A stretch of 64,000 bases of DNA from Eriocheir sinensis (GCF_024679095.1 NC_066568.1:7974969-8038968); one strand, 5' to 3'. Positions 32,369 through 43,578 are shown, numbered from the stretch's first letter. The notes: generated by a model from the letters alone, not told the origin. Program-made: numbers and translations.

Positions 32369-34517
32369 ATGGATGGCAACGAGGGCAGGTGGTCCCTCCT
32401 CCCCGACAGCCTCCTTCTGCAGATCTTCACCCACCTCCACTACAGCGACGTACCCATCATCAGCCTCGTGTGCAAGTATGTAAGATAAGCTCCTCAGATT
32501 TTCCATTCAATCACGTAAATGGTTCCTGACAATATTTTCAAGGCATTTCATGATATTAGATGTGAGGGCAACAGGTCTAAAATCGTTGAAATGGTTTTGG
32601 GAATGGTGTGTATGTACGTATGGGTGATGTGCATGCGTGTGTGTGTGTGTGTGTTTGTGTGCGTGTGTAGAGGTGATGAGAATATGTATGTATGTGTGTG
32701 TTCGGGTAATGAGGATGTATGTGTGTTTGTGTGTTTGCTATACTCTCGAATCTTCCTTAGTTTACTTGGAACCTTTTTTCCTTCTATTTCTCTTCAACTT
32801 GTTTTATTTATTTACCGTACCTCTGCCATTCCTTCCTCTCCTCCTTCCTTCCAATCCATCTCAGCTTATTCATTCCTTAAGTCCATTCCTCTTCAATTTG
32901 TTTTTCTTATTCCTTCCATTCTTCTTCCTCCTCCTTACTCACTTTTTGCCGCTCCTTCCATTCTCCCTCAACTAATCTCTGCCATTCCTTCCTTCTATCC
33001 TCTATTTGTTTTCTCATTCTTTTCATTCCTCTTCCAGTTCCTTACTTCTCAACTCCAGTCATTCTTTATCTATTTCTCTTTTTCAACTTAATTAATTTTG
33101 TCAGCCTTCAATTCCTTCTCCATTTCATTAATTTTGCTGTTCCCTTTGCTTCTCAACTTCACTGTGATCTATTTTTAGTTGAAAGTAAGACACGAATTCT
33201 CTGTTTAAGTTGAAAGTAAAACCTGTATTTGTAGTCTTTATCCTTTTGTTTTTATTATTGTATGAGATGAAGAAGGTAGAGAGGAGTGAGGACAGTGCAG
33301 TGAAGAGAGTAAGATATGAATCCTCTGTTTCTATTTCTCTTCCTCAACTTACTTTTATCATCCTGCCGTTCCTCCGCCGCCCCCTTACTCTCCGTTCCCC
33401 ATCAGGGCGTGGCATCGCGTGAGTTGTGATGAGTTCCTGTGGCGACATTTCTTCTACAAGGACTTCCAGGTCGACCCCAGCGTCCCAATTATGCCAGGTA
33501 ACAATGGGGGCTTGGGTGTGATAGTAGTGTTTTGTTTCTGCGTTTACGTATCCCTGTTTTTTTAATATCGTTCCTTTCGTTTTTTCCTGTTACATATTTA
33601 ATTTATTCATTCATTTATTTATCCATCACTTATCCCAGGGCATGCCTCATTTATTCACTTATACTTATTTGTACTATTTCATCTAGCACTTACATTTGTT
33701 CATTTGTAGCATTTAATTTAACCCGGTAGCAGCGACAGGCCAAATTTGTGGCTTTACCGTGTAGCAGCGACGGGCCAAATTTGTGGCTTTACCGTGTAGC
33801 AGCGACGGGCCAAATTTTTGCCATGATACAAACCCCCCAAAATAGATGATGCATAAACTGATCACAAATGCGTTGATATGTATTATGAAATGGTTTGTGT
33901 GGATCATGATTTTTTCTCATTTTTCTCGCTTAGAGGGGCCTTTAAGAAACATGATCCCCGCAGCTACCAGGTTAAGTACTCATGTTTACTTATAGCATTT
34001 CTCTTATACATTCCTTTTCATGTCAACTAGGTACGGGTATTTCAATTTTTCATCCATTTCTAGGCCGCACGTCTTGGCGCGGGGAGTACCGTCGGCTGGT
34101 GGAGGGCACGCCGGTGGTTGAGACTCAGACCATCTCCAAACATGACCACCAGGTGCTTCACGTGTCCTTCTCGCACCAGGGGGACATGTTCGCCACCTCC
34201 TCCAAGGACGGACATATCATCGTGAGTGGGCGAAGTTGGGTTAGGGTTCAGGGGCGGATCGGAGGGGTGTGGGTGCAGGTCCTTATATGCTTTTTTTTTT
34301 CATCGCATTGGGGTTAAGTTGGTTTGGTTTTTATGTGGTTAAGTTTATGCGGTTTTGATGTGTTTTTAGTTGAATATTTTTTGTGAAGTTTGATTGTTTT
34401 AGATTAGTTGATTTTCTTTGCTGTCTTTCTTTCTTTCTTTCTTTCTTTGTGATCTTTCTTTCATCTCTTTTTCTTTCTTTCTCTTTTTCTTTCTTTGCTA
34501 TCTTTCTTTCATCCCTC

Positions 34518-34556
<39 letters not shown>

Positions 34557-37500
34557 ATCTTTCTCTGCTTCTTTTCTTTCCTATGCTCTCTCTGCTTTTC
34601 TTATTTATTTTCTTTATTCGTAGTATTCTGTTTAATTATCTAAGTTTAACTCTAGTATTTCATTTATTTATTTAAGTTTATATTTGTATTATTTCATTTA
34701 TGTATTCAAGTGTTTATTTTCTCTAACGTTTCCTTGCGATCTTATTTCCTTTAGTTTCTTTAGTTTAGTTTTAGTATCACATTCCGTTATTATTAGTATA
34801 TTTATTTTATTTATTTATATATTTTTATTTTTATTTGATTTTTTCCTTTAGTGTCATGCAGACTTGTTTTTCCCTTTTGTTTTGTTGTTGTTTGATTCAT
34901 TGTTTTTGTTTTGTTTTCATCCCTTGACTCCTTTTCTCGGATCTAAAAAGAATAAACACATTAGAGTGCCAGCGTCCTATCCCTCATCACTCCTTTCATT
35001 CCTATTTCTCTTCTCTGGATTCCATATTTTCATACACACACACACACATACACACACACACACACACACACTCAGTCTTCCCTTTACTTTACCTCTCCTT
35101 CAAACTCAAGCTATCCCAGGTACGCACATCCACATCCCTCACTTGCGTCCTTCCCCAGGTCTGGACGAGCAGCCACCCAGCGCAGGTCAAGTACGCTAAG
35201 GACATGAAGATACACTCCTGGAAGTACACGCAGTTCTCGCAGTTCAACAGCACCGACACGCTCCTCCTGGTCTCTGGTGTGCACTTTGGGACCTACAACA
35301 GCACCTCAGGGGAGATCGCTGTTTTTAATCTCGAAAGTAAGACATAAGTTTTGAGTCTTTAGTTTTTAGGGCTGTATTATAAAAAACGAGATTGGGTGGT
35401 CCCAAAAAAAAGGTTTTTTAGGGGTCAGACAGGTCCAATCCGAGAACCTGAAACTTCTCGGATTCAATTTGTAACATGTCCCTTAGCCTTGAAAGTAAGA
35501 TCCATATTTGCAATCTAAGTTGAGAGTAAAGGCGGAATTTGCGGTCTTTAACGTCAAAAGTAAGGCATGGATTGGCAGTCTGAGTTGAAAGTTAGGACAG
35601 AATTTACTAACTTTAACCTTGAGAGTAAGATATGAATTCTACGTTTAAGTTGAAAGTTAGGACAGAATTTGCTATCTTTAACCTTGAGAGTAAGTCATGA
35701 ATTTTACATCTAAATTGAAAGTTAGGACAGAATTTGCAATCTTCTAATCTTGAAAGTAAGACACGAATTCTCTGTTTAAGTTGAAAGTAAGACCTGTATT
35801 TGTAGTCTTTATCCTTTTGTTTCTATTGTTGTAAGAGATGAAGAAGGTAGAGAGAGTGGAGTGTGGACAGTGCAGTGAAGAAAGTAAGATATGGATTCTC
35901 TGAGTTGAAAGTAAGGACAGAATTTGCTATCTTTAACCTTGGGAGTAAGATCTGTGTTTGCAGTGTAATTTTTTATGTTGAAAGTAGGACACAGCTTTGT
36001 AGTTTTGGAGTTTTATTCTTGAAAGTAAGGCCTGAGTTTTGAATCTTTAACCCAGTAGCAGCGACGGGCTAAATTTGTGGCTTTACCGTGTAGCAGCGAC
36101 AGGCCAAATTTTTGCCATGATATACACCCCTTAAAATAGATGATGCATAAACTGATCACAAATGCGTTGATATGTATTATGAAATGGTTTATGTGAGTGA
36201 TGATTTTTTCTCATTAATTCGCTTAGAGGGGCTTTAAGAAACATGATCCCCGCAGCTATCGGGTTAATATTGAAAGGAAGGACAAAATTCTCAGTCTTAA
36301 GGGTTTTATCTTCTAAGTAAGGCATGAATCACAGTCCTCTAATCTTGAAAGTAAGACTGACATCGCCATTGCCTCTCTCTCCCTCTCTTTCCAGGGGACT
36401 TCCAGCTTCAGTGCCGTGTCCTGAACAAGCCATACGACATCTTCGGGACCTGGTATAACGACCAGTACCTGCTCTCGGGCGACCTGCACTGGCTGGCGCA
36501 CCTGGTGAGACCCTCATTAACCTGTGCTGTAGGTGTTAGAAAGATGAACTATGGCTGTGCGGAATATATGGGAAATGGATGGCCTTCACTAATCAGACAC
36601 ACTATGATAAAAAATGAAAAAATAAACGAAAAATTATGACATTGTGATATATTTGAGGATGATTGACCCTCCTTACGTTTTCTTTAGTATCTCTTGACGT
36701 ATTGATAACAAAAAAGTGATAATGCTAAAGATGGAAATTGTGAAAAGTGTTTACAGAAAAGATGAGGAAAAATTAGTCTCTTTTTATCTTTGACACATTA
36801 ACCTGGTAGCAGCGACAGGCCAGATTTGTGCCATGATATAAACCCCCCAAAATAGATGATGCATAAACTGATCACAAATGCGTTGATATATATAATGAAA
36901 TGGTGTGCGTGAGTGATGAATTTTTCTCATTATTCTCGCTAGCGGAGCCTTTAATTAAGAAACCTAACCTAACTTCTAACCTTACCTAACTTCTAACCTT
37001 ACCGAACTTAACCTTACCTAACTTAACCTTACCTAACCTAACCTAACCTAACCTAATCTAACCTAACCTAACTTAACCTAATCTAACCTAACCTAACCTA
37101 ACTTAACCTAATCTAACCTAACCTAACCTAACCTAACTTAATCTAACCTTACCTAACTTAACCTTACCTAACCTAACCTAACTTAACCTTACCTAACCTA
37201 ACTTAACTTAACCTAACCTAACCTAACCTAACCTAACCTAACAACCTAACCTTCACACCCTAATCTCGCACCTCTGATCACCCCCACAGGTCAGTCGCAG
37301 CGTCATTTGGCTCAACAAGGCGAGTCAGGAGACCAGCTCGGAGCACGATGCCATCCTGGTCTGCCTCTACAAGTTCTACAACAGAAACGCGTCCAGTGTG
37401 CGGACCATCCTCGTGGCCAACTGCCTGACCCCTGATGGTTCTATCGGCGCCTCCGAGGGGGTGAAGAAGGCTGAGGAGGACGAGGGGAGGACTGTGGAGA

Positions 37501-40500
37501 AGGAGGTGGGTGGTACGGGTGAAGGAAGATATTGCCAGCTTCTCTTCCTTTTCTTCTTTTTATCTTTTCTTCTTCTGTTTGGTGGTGAATATTTTGTCTC
37601 CTCTGTTTGTTGTTTTCTACTTTCTTCTCATTTATCTTTATTTATTTATTTATTTTATTTATTTTTTATTTTATTTTATTTTTTTTGCTCTTTGAAAATA
37701 GCCGTTGGGAAGAGCTCGGTGTTGGTTCTCTTCTTAATTTTCTTGTTCTTCTTTTTTTGTCTTTTTCATGTGTGCTTTTTTTTTATATTTGTTTTTTTGA
37801 AGGGGTGAAAGAAATTGCCAGCTTCTTTTTTCTTCTTCTATCTTTTGTTTTACTGTTTGGTGTTGGATATTTTATCTCCTCTGTTTGTTGTTTTCCTTTT
37901 TTCTTCTCGTTTATCTTGTTTTCTTCTCGTTCTTCTTCCTCCTCCTTTTCAATGTGTAAAGCGATTCTTCCTAATCCACATCATCTTGCCTTCCACCTCC
38001 TCCTCCTCCTCCTCCTCCTCACCATCATTGCCAAAAATTATTGTAGTCACCGCATTGCATTTTCATAGTTTCTGACCGATAACTATAGCAAAAAAAATAA
38101 CAAACCAATAAATAATAGTTTTAACATTAACTTTAATCTTCTCTCGTTGTTTGTGTTGGTACGAGAGTTTGAGGTTTAACCCGGTAGCTGCGGGGATCAT
38201 GTTTCTTAATGGTCCCTCTAAGCGAGAAAAATGAGGAAAAATCATCACTCACACAAACCATTTCATAATATATATCAAATCATTTGTGATCAGTTTATAT
38301 ATCATCTATTTTGGGGCGGGTTATATCATGGCACAAACTTGGCCCGTCGCTGCTACCGGGTTAAAAATGAGAAATACAATGCGATGGATGTGATAATCTG
38401 CTCCTCACCCGCCTCATCCACCACCAGGTCGTCGAGAAGGGCAACCCGCCATCCCACCGTGACCTGGGCGTGCATCAGCCGGTCAGCACGGAGGGGGAGA
38501 AGGCGTATCACCCGGTAGGCCACCCATCGGTCTACACCAGCCCCATCACCTACACTAAAGACTACCGCAAGGCTGAGACCGAGCCTACCGAGGGGGCTGC
38601 CGCTCTTGACAACAATGTGGAGATGGTGAGGAATGGGGAAGGAAGGAGGGAGATGGAGAGGGTGGTTTTTTTTTAGGAGTGGAGGGAAAGGGAGGAAGGG
38701 AGAGTGTATGTGTGTGAGGGGTGGGTGAGAGGGAAGGGGAAGGGAGGAACATAAGAACATAAGAACATAGGGAAACTGCAAGAGGCTGGGTGGCCTACAC
38801 AGGGCAGCTCCAGAATCCCCCCCACTACTCATGATGGGTGAGGTGTAGTTTCAGGGGTTACAGGTAGAGGCTTGATCCTTGTTTTACCGGCGGTACTAGG
38901 CACGCATCCAGTACCCTGTCACCTTACTGCACCCACACCTCACTGCCACCTGTCGTCCTCTTCCAAGTAGCTATCCAGTCTACTCTTAAAACAAGCTATC
39001 GTCCCTGCACTAACTATGTGATTGCGGAGTCTATTCCATTCCCCACCACCCTATTACTAAACCAATGCTTGCCTATTTCTCTCCTAAATCTATACTTTTC
39101 TAATTTAAATCCATTACCGCGTGTTCTATCCTGCTGGCTAATTATCAGTACTTTACTTATATCGCCTTTGTTGTAACCCTTGACCCATTTGAATACTTCT
39201 ATCAGATCTCCCCGCACTCTTCGTCTTTCTAGTGAATGTAAGATTAGATGTTTCAGCCTATCTTGATATGGGAGGTTCCTCAGCCCTTGAATCATCTTGG
39301 TCATCCTCCTCTGAACTGCTTCTAGCAAGTTGATGTCCATTCTGTAGTGTGGGCACCAAAACTGGACAGCATAATCTAAGTGTGGCCTAACTAACACTAA
39401 ATAGAGTCTGAGGATGACCTCTGCACTCCTGTTGGTTACCGTCCTGTTAATAAAGCCTAATACCCTGTTAGCCCTATTCCTCGCACTAATACATTGCTTC
39501 CTTAGTTTTAGGTCAGAGTTCACTAACACTCCCAAATCCCTTTCACACTCTGATCTGCCTATCGCTGAGGAGTCTAAACTATACCCGTGTAATGGGTTGC
39601 GTGTTCCTACACTTAATACGCTACACTTGATGTTAAAATTCATCTGCCATTTCTCTGACCAAGCTGACAGTTTGTTGAGATCCTCCTGCTTTCCTTATAT
39701 ATGCCCCAATACCATACTAAATCTATTTCAGGTGGACGAGAAGGAGCGTGGGGCATCATGGAGAGGAGGAGGAGGAGGAGGAAGGGAGGAGGAAAGCCTG
39801 GACTGGGAGGAGGACCAGGAGCCTTCGCCGCCCATGTCCCTGGCGGAGGACTGTGACAAGTTCCTCATCTTCACCACGGGCTCCAAAACCTACTCACCGC
39901 ACCAGATAGGTAGGTCAGCGGCTTAGGGCGGGAGGGGGAGGGATTTATTTATTTACTCATTTTTATTTTATTATTTATTGTTAAAGGAAGCAGCAGTTAA
40001 AGGCAAACAGGGGGGGGGGGCATGCAGAACAAACACTGCTTCCCCCCAAAAAAGTGGTTTAGAATTCTGATTATTGATTTATTAACCCGTCTGCTTCGAC
40101 TGGCACGGATTTCGCCTTCACTGGTAGCCTGGTAACATACACTCCCAGGTCTTTCTCTGCCCCTGTGGTGGGTAGTGGAGTGTTTCCCATGTGGTATTGG
40201 TATGCTGGATTTCCCCTTCCAAGCTGCAGAACTTTACATTTTTCTTCACTGAATTGTAGCAGCCACTTTTTGCTCCATTCCTGTTGCTTGGTGATGTCTT
40301 CTTGTGGGAAATCCACTGTCAAGGGGTTCAATATCTTACAATGGGTCTCTTTTGTGGGAGCGGCGAGAAGCAGGCTTTCTTTTTTTTTTTTTTTCTATTT
40401 TCCTTCTTTTTTTTTTGTACTCTTTGTTGCCCTTGAGCCACACGGAACCTTTGATGTAAAAAAATAAATAAATAAAATAAAAAATAAATAAAAAGTGATA

Positions 40501-43123
40501 TAAAAAAGGGTTCAAACCTAAAACCTCACTTCTCCTCCATCAGGGTTCAAGAGGATCAAAAAGTTCACCATCCCTACGGTGCTGGAGGCCGGGCCGTGTC
40601 TGAGGGAGAGGATACAGCAGCGCGACCACCAGCGGGAACTGCGGGAGCTGGGGCTGTTCCAGGACCCTAACTGGTGACTACTGCCGGGCCTTGTTCTGTT
40701 AGGTGGAGGGGAGGGGGGGTGTCAGGGGGGCAAGGTTCTAATTAGTGTTGTTATCTTATCTGTGTTTTTGCTTTGCAGTCTTGTTCTTTATGTTCTTTGT
40801 TTGTGATGTTGTTTTGTCATGTTTTTTTGTCTATCTTTTATATAATGTTTCAGTAAAGGCAAAACGAGAGGGTCTGATTCTTTTATTTGTCAACTTCCAG
40901 GCTGGACTTCAACTCCGTGGCTGACAGATTTGACACCATTGACCACCTGATTGACCTGAACGGACATATCATTGGCATGGGCCTCTCGCCGGACCACAGG
41001 TAAAGGATTTCATCAACCCTTAAACGGCGGCAGTATTTGAAGAGTAGCTCCCCCAAAAATGAATCATCTATACATAGTCACTGCCAACCTTTGGACCATA
41101 GCATAAATATAGTTACACTGCATAAGAGATGTTTTAACCATCTTCTATATACACATTCTACTGCAATCTGAAAGTGTTATATTTCTGCCGTACAAAATTG
41201 ACTGACTGAATTTTGGACCATCTATATATAGTTCCACCGCTGTCTAAGGGTTAAGCTAAAAACAGAACTGGCAAGAGAGAAGGAATGTAAATTAAAGGGA
41301 AGGAGAGTGAATTAAAGATAAGAAAAGTGAGGCACAGAATCATACATAAATAGAAGATTGGAGGGATGAATCATTACAGAAGTCACCCCTCTTTGCTTGC
41401 CCCCAGGTACCTGTATGTCAACAGCCGTCCCTGGCAAGCCAACTGTGTGGTGGAGAGTCCGTTGAGCCCGCCACGCATCGCCGAGGGGATTGACCTCCAC
41501 GTGATTGACCTGACCAATTTGACTGAGGTAAGAAGGGCATAGCAGGCAGGCACATTATTTTTAACAGTAAAGGAAAAAACATGCAGACAGGTATCCATAT
41601 TCTATTCTCCTTTTTCTTTTTACAGTAAAGGAAAGAACATGATGCAGACAGGTATCCACATTTTATTCTCCTTTTTCTTTTTACAGTAAAGGAAAGAATA
41701 TGACGCAGACAGGTATCCACATTTTATTCTCCTTTTTCTCTGATGTAGAAGTAAAATTAAAGTTCATACCCTCATACAGGTCGGCACATTGTATTCGTTT
41801 ATTTATTTATTTTTTACAGTAAAGGGGATTGAGAGATACATAGACACTCTTCTCCTTTTTTTTTAGCATTGTAGTGAAAGTCGATTGAGAGACACATAGG
41901 CACTCTTCTACTTTTTTTTAGCATTGTATTGAAAGTCAAATTCATGCCGTCCATCCATCCCACAGGTCGGCACAATGCTCCGCGCCCACAAGGCCTACAC
42001 CCCCAATGACGAGTGTTTCTTCATCTTCCTGGACGTCTCGCACCAATACGTAGCAAGGTGAGTTAACGATTTGAATCATTACCTCTGTTTGTTACCTGGG
42101 TTGAAGGGTGTGTGGATGGGGAAGGGGGGATTGTATTGCATAGAGATAGTGTATTTTGAGTTGACCTATGTAGTGTATAGATACCATAAATAATGTCTTT
42201 TTCAGATTTTCTCACCTTTGATAAGAGGTAGTTTTTGCAGTGTCATCTCCATTTACTCGTATCATTCACGTTCTGTTCTTCCAATTCCTTTACTGTCGAG
42301 CCTTTTATGCAGTCTATCCATAAATCTATCCATACCTAACCTCCATAAATAGTAATAAGTAGAGCAAAAAAATTCATGGGGAGGAAGGATAGGTGGTATT
42401 AGTTTTCCAGAGACTGCCTGGCATATACTAACTAACCTCTTACACACTTTTTAGATTCTTCTGTTCTCCCGCTATTACTAAAAAAACTCCATTGTCCCCC
42501 AGCGGTGCGGAGGACAAGCACGGCTACATCTGGGAGAGGCACTATGGGGTCTGCCTCTCACGTCTGCCCCACAAGGATGTCGTCAATGCCGTCGCCTTCA
42601 ACCCCAGGGACCCAGAGATGCTGATAACCGTGAGCGACGACCACATGATAAAGGTGTGTAAGCGTCGGGGGGTTGCGCCCAAGCCCACACATTCGACAAG
42701 GCTTTCGTGGGCATTTGGGGCATTTTAAGGGTAGTTTTATGACCCTGCTGGTAGTTTGACCCTTCTTCTGTATCGGTAATGTGGAAAATCACTCATTAAA
42801 ACCTGATTGATCTCCTTTTTAGCCTTTGGAAATAGCTGAAGGTGGAAGCATTTGAGAATACCAGCCTTTTATAATGCTGATGATGACAATGATGATAGGA
42901 TGAGGATGAGGAGGAGGAGGAGGAAGAGGACGATGACAACAATGATAATGATGATGATGATAACACCTCCTTCGCACCCCAGATCTGGCGGTCAAGGCGA
43001 AGGGCGAGAGCGCTGGGCATCGACCCTAAAGAGGAGGGACGCACGGCCAAGGAGCTGCGACTCAAACACCCCCGACCCACACCACCGCCACCGTCCGAGG
43101 AGGCCACGCTCTTCTCCCTCTGA
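32369..43123 (+). CDS. FBXW5: F-box/WD-repeat protein 5 (FBXW5), complete, 14 coding exons, 656 aa
   Basis: FBXW5 is a substrate receptor of cullin-RING ubiquitin ligases; known vertebrate targets include TSC2, SAS-6 and Eps8. Exons: 32369-32475, 33406-33497, 34064-34221, 35159-35336, 36395-36504, 37290-37505, 38428-38625, 39732-39909, 40544-40673, 40901-40999, 41407-41527, 41966-42057, 42503-42653, 42983-43123. All are GT-AG and all phases agree (1,971 nt). The F-box is near residues 9-50 (LLPDSLLLQIF, AWHRVSCDEFLWR). WD-type blocks follow: HDHQVLHVSFSHQGDMFATS, CRVLNKPYDIFGTW, HIIGMGLSPDHRYLYVNSR, AHKAYTPNDECFFIFLD, DKHGYIWERHYGVCLSRL. These track human FBXW5 (566 aa) closely; the extra length lies in exons 6-9, including a Gly/Glu-rich stretch in exon 8. 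The exon with the ATG starts after a 3' splice site at 32347, so a non-coding 5' exon exists upstream. Confidence 0.95.
33178..33330. repeat. Segment duplicated between two FBXW5 introns
   Basis: About 150 bp (TTGAAAGTAAGACACGAATT, CTTTATCCTTTTGTTT, GAAGGTAGAGAG, GACAGTGCAGTGAAG) recurs at 35752-35905 with few changes. Confidence 0.75.
33718..33975 (+). mobile_element. TTAA-MITE (family A), copy 2
   Basis: Flanked by TTAA on both sides (33718-33721, 33972-33975). Termini CCCGGTAGCAGCG and CGCAGCTACCAGG. Three 35-bp units (GTAGCAGCGACGGGCCAAAT...) lie at the left end. It sits in FBXW5 intron 2. Confidence 0.9.
34425..34560. repeat. (TTTC)n microsatellite
   Basis: Interrupted TTTC/CTTT units in FBXW5 intron 3. 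Confidence 0.9.
35034..35072. repeat. (CA)n microsatellite
   Basis: CA units about 85 bp before FBXW5 exon 4. Confidence 0.9.
35330..36360 (+). repeat. Divergent array resembling the exon 4 5' splice site
   Basis: Exon 4 ends CTCGAAA|GTAAGAC. Downstream at least a dozen units carry TTGAAAGTAAG or TTGAGAGTAAG, each followed by ...ATGAATT or ...ACAGAATTTGC and preceded by CTTTAACC. Examples lie at about 35490, 35620, 35685, 35750, 35780, 36015 and 36340. The period is about 60-70 bp with drift; MITE copy 3 interrupts it. Confidence 0.7.
36047..36267 (+). mobile_element. TTAA-MITE (family A), copy 3
   Basis: TTAA on both sides (36047-36050, 36264-36267); two 35-bp units; termini CCCAGTAGCAGCG and CGCAGCTATCGGG. 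Confidence 0.9.
36798..36960 (+). mobile_element. TTAA-MITE (family A), copy 4, 3'-truncated at telomere-like repeats
   Basis: Starts TTAACCTGGTAGCAGCG with one 35-bp unit. It matches the family through CTCGCTAG..GGAGCCTTTAA, then breaks into AACCT repeats; the right terminus is missing. Confidence 0.8.
36961..37252. repeat. Interstitial telomere-like (AACCT)n block
   Basis: About 290 bp of AACCT units on the + strand, the complement of arthropod telomeric TTAGG, with variants CTTAACCT, CTTACCT and AATCT. It lies in FBXW5 intron 5, about 37 bp before exon 6. Confidence 0.9.
37540..38014. other. T-rich part of FBXW5 intron 6
   Basis: TTC/TTT-rich DNA with a duplicated segment (TTTATCTCCTCTGTTTGTTG at about 37590 and 37870) and (TCC)n at 37995-38018. 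No gene. Confidence 0.6.
38023..38400 (+). mobile_element. hAT-MITE (family B), copy 2, with a nested TTAA-MITE
   Basis: The left end is CATCATTGCCA and the right end GATAATCTG (9 bp short of the family end). A perfect 8-bp duplication CTCCTCAC flanks it (38015-38022, 38401-38408). TTAA-MITE copy 5 lies inside at 38176-38364. The pair stops 27 bp before FBXW5 exon 7. Confidence 0.88.
38176..38364 (-). mobile_element. TTAA-MITE (family A), copy 5, nested in a hAT-MITE
   Basis: TTAA on both sides; one 35-bp unit; reverse orientation. The host copy at 56138 has an uninterrupted CTTAAAAA at the same place. Confidence 0.92.
38747..39715 (-). pseudogene. CR1-like LINE, RT C-terminus and 3'UTR
   Basis: The - strand frame 39014-39643 reads MNFNIKCSVLSVGTRN, CERDLGVLVNSDLKLRKQ, RLYLVLVRPHLDYAVQFWCP, LEAVQRRMTKMIQGLRNLPY and a VFKWVKGYNKGDISKVL block, then a frameshift near 39050. 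The 3'UTR contains TTTCAGGGGTTACAGG and the complement ends in ATGTTCTTATGTTCTTATG. It occupies FBXW5 intron 7 almost up to exon 8. Confidence 0.85.
40060..40345 (-). pseudogene. LINE RT fragment (unexpanded relative of 52440-53012)
   Basis: The - strand frame reads NPLTVDFPQEDITKQQEW, LLQFSEEKCKVLQLG, YQYHMGNTPLPTTGAEKDLG and VYVTRLPVK. There is a single copy of the 33-codon unit that is repeated four times at 52490-52890. Confidence 0.75.
40375..40490 (+). mobile_element. LINE/SINE 3' tail
   Basis: T-rich, then TTGCCCTTGAGCCACACGG and (A)n(TAAA)n. It shares the TTGCCCTTGAGC motif with tails at 45999, 50093, 51551 and 61840. Confidence 0.45.
41560..41740. repeat. 62-bp tandem repeat in FBXW5 intron 11
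   Basis: Units of CAGTAAAGGAAAGAA-CATG-CAGACAGGTATCCA-CATTTTATTC repeat about three times (around 41567, 41623 and 41685). Confidence 0.75.
42656..42866 (+). mobile_element. MITE family C, copy 2
   Basis: Body CAAGGCTTTCGTGG, TAGTTTTATGACCCTG, TTTTAGCCTTTGG; right end GAATACCAGCC. Its left end lies within about 20 bp of the 5' splice site of FBXW5 exon 13 (42654). Confidence 0.6.
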
Positions 43124-43190
43124 CCCCCTGCCGCCCCCTGCCCCCCCGCACCCACTAGACCCCGCCGGTCACTCTTGTCCAGGTAAGGCA
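43124..43190 (+). other. Start of FBXW5 3'UTR with a strong 5' splice site
   Basis: After the TGA, C-rich sequence leads to GTCCAG|GTAAGG (cut after 43182). The 3'UTR may therefore be spliced. Confidence 0.4.
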
Positions 43191-43578
43191 TTGGTTGTAT
43201 ACTGCTGTTACCTGTTACTGTTTACCTGTGTCCAAATAACCTCAATTCTCTCTCTTGTTTCATATGTAAGATTATATTTTATCATCGTATCCAAGGAAAA
43301 TGTATTACAGTGTCATATTTGGTAAGGAATAGCATATTATACTCGCCGTCACTTGAAGGTTTTGACAAATAACTCGGCAAAACGTGATTCACCCCGTTCT
43401 GGCGACACGCAAAGGGCAGCTATTTCACATATGGGGTCATGGTTCGATGGGGGCAAGGGCAGCTCACCATATGACGTGGACCAATCAAAATGAAGTTACA
43501 GTGGAGTGCAGAATAGCGTCAGAACATGAATTGTGAGCAGGAGATTCAAAACTGAGTGTGGCACGCAGTGGATATTTA

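Noticed and set aside
36961..37252. Chromosome end
   Set aside because: FBXW5 exons continue in frame on both sides, so the telomere-like block is internal.
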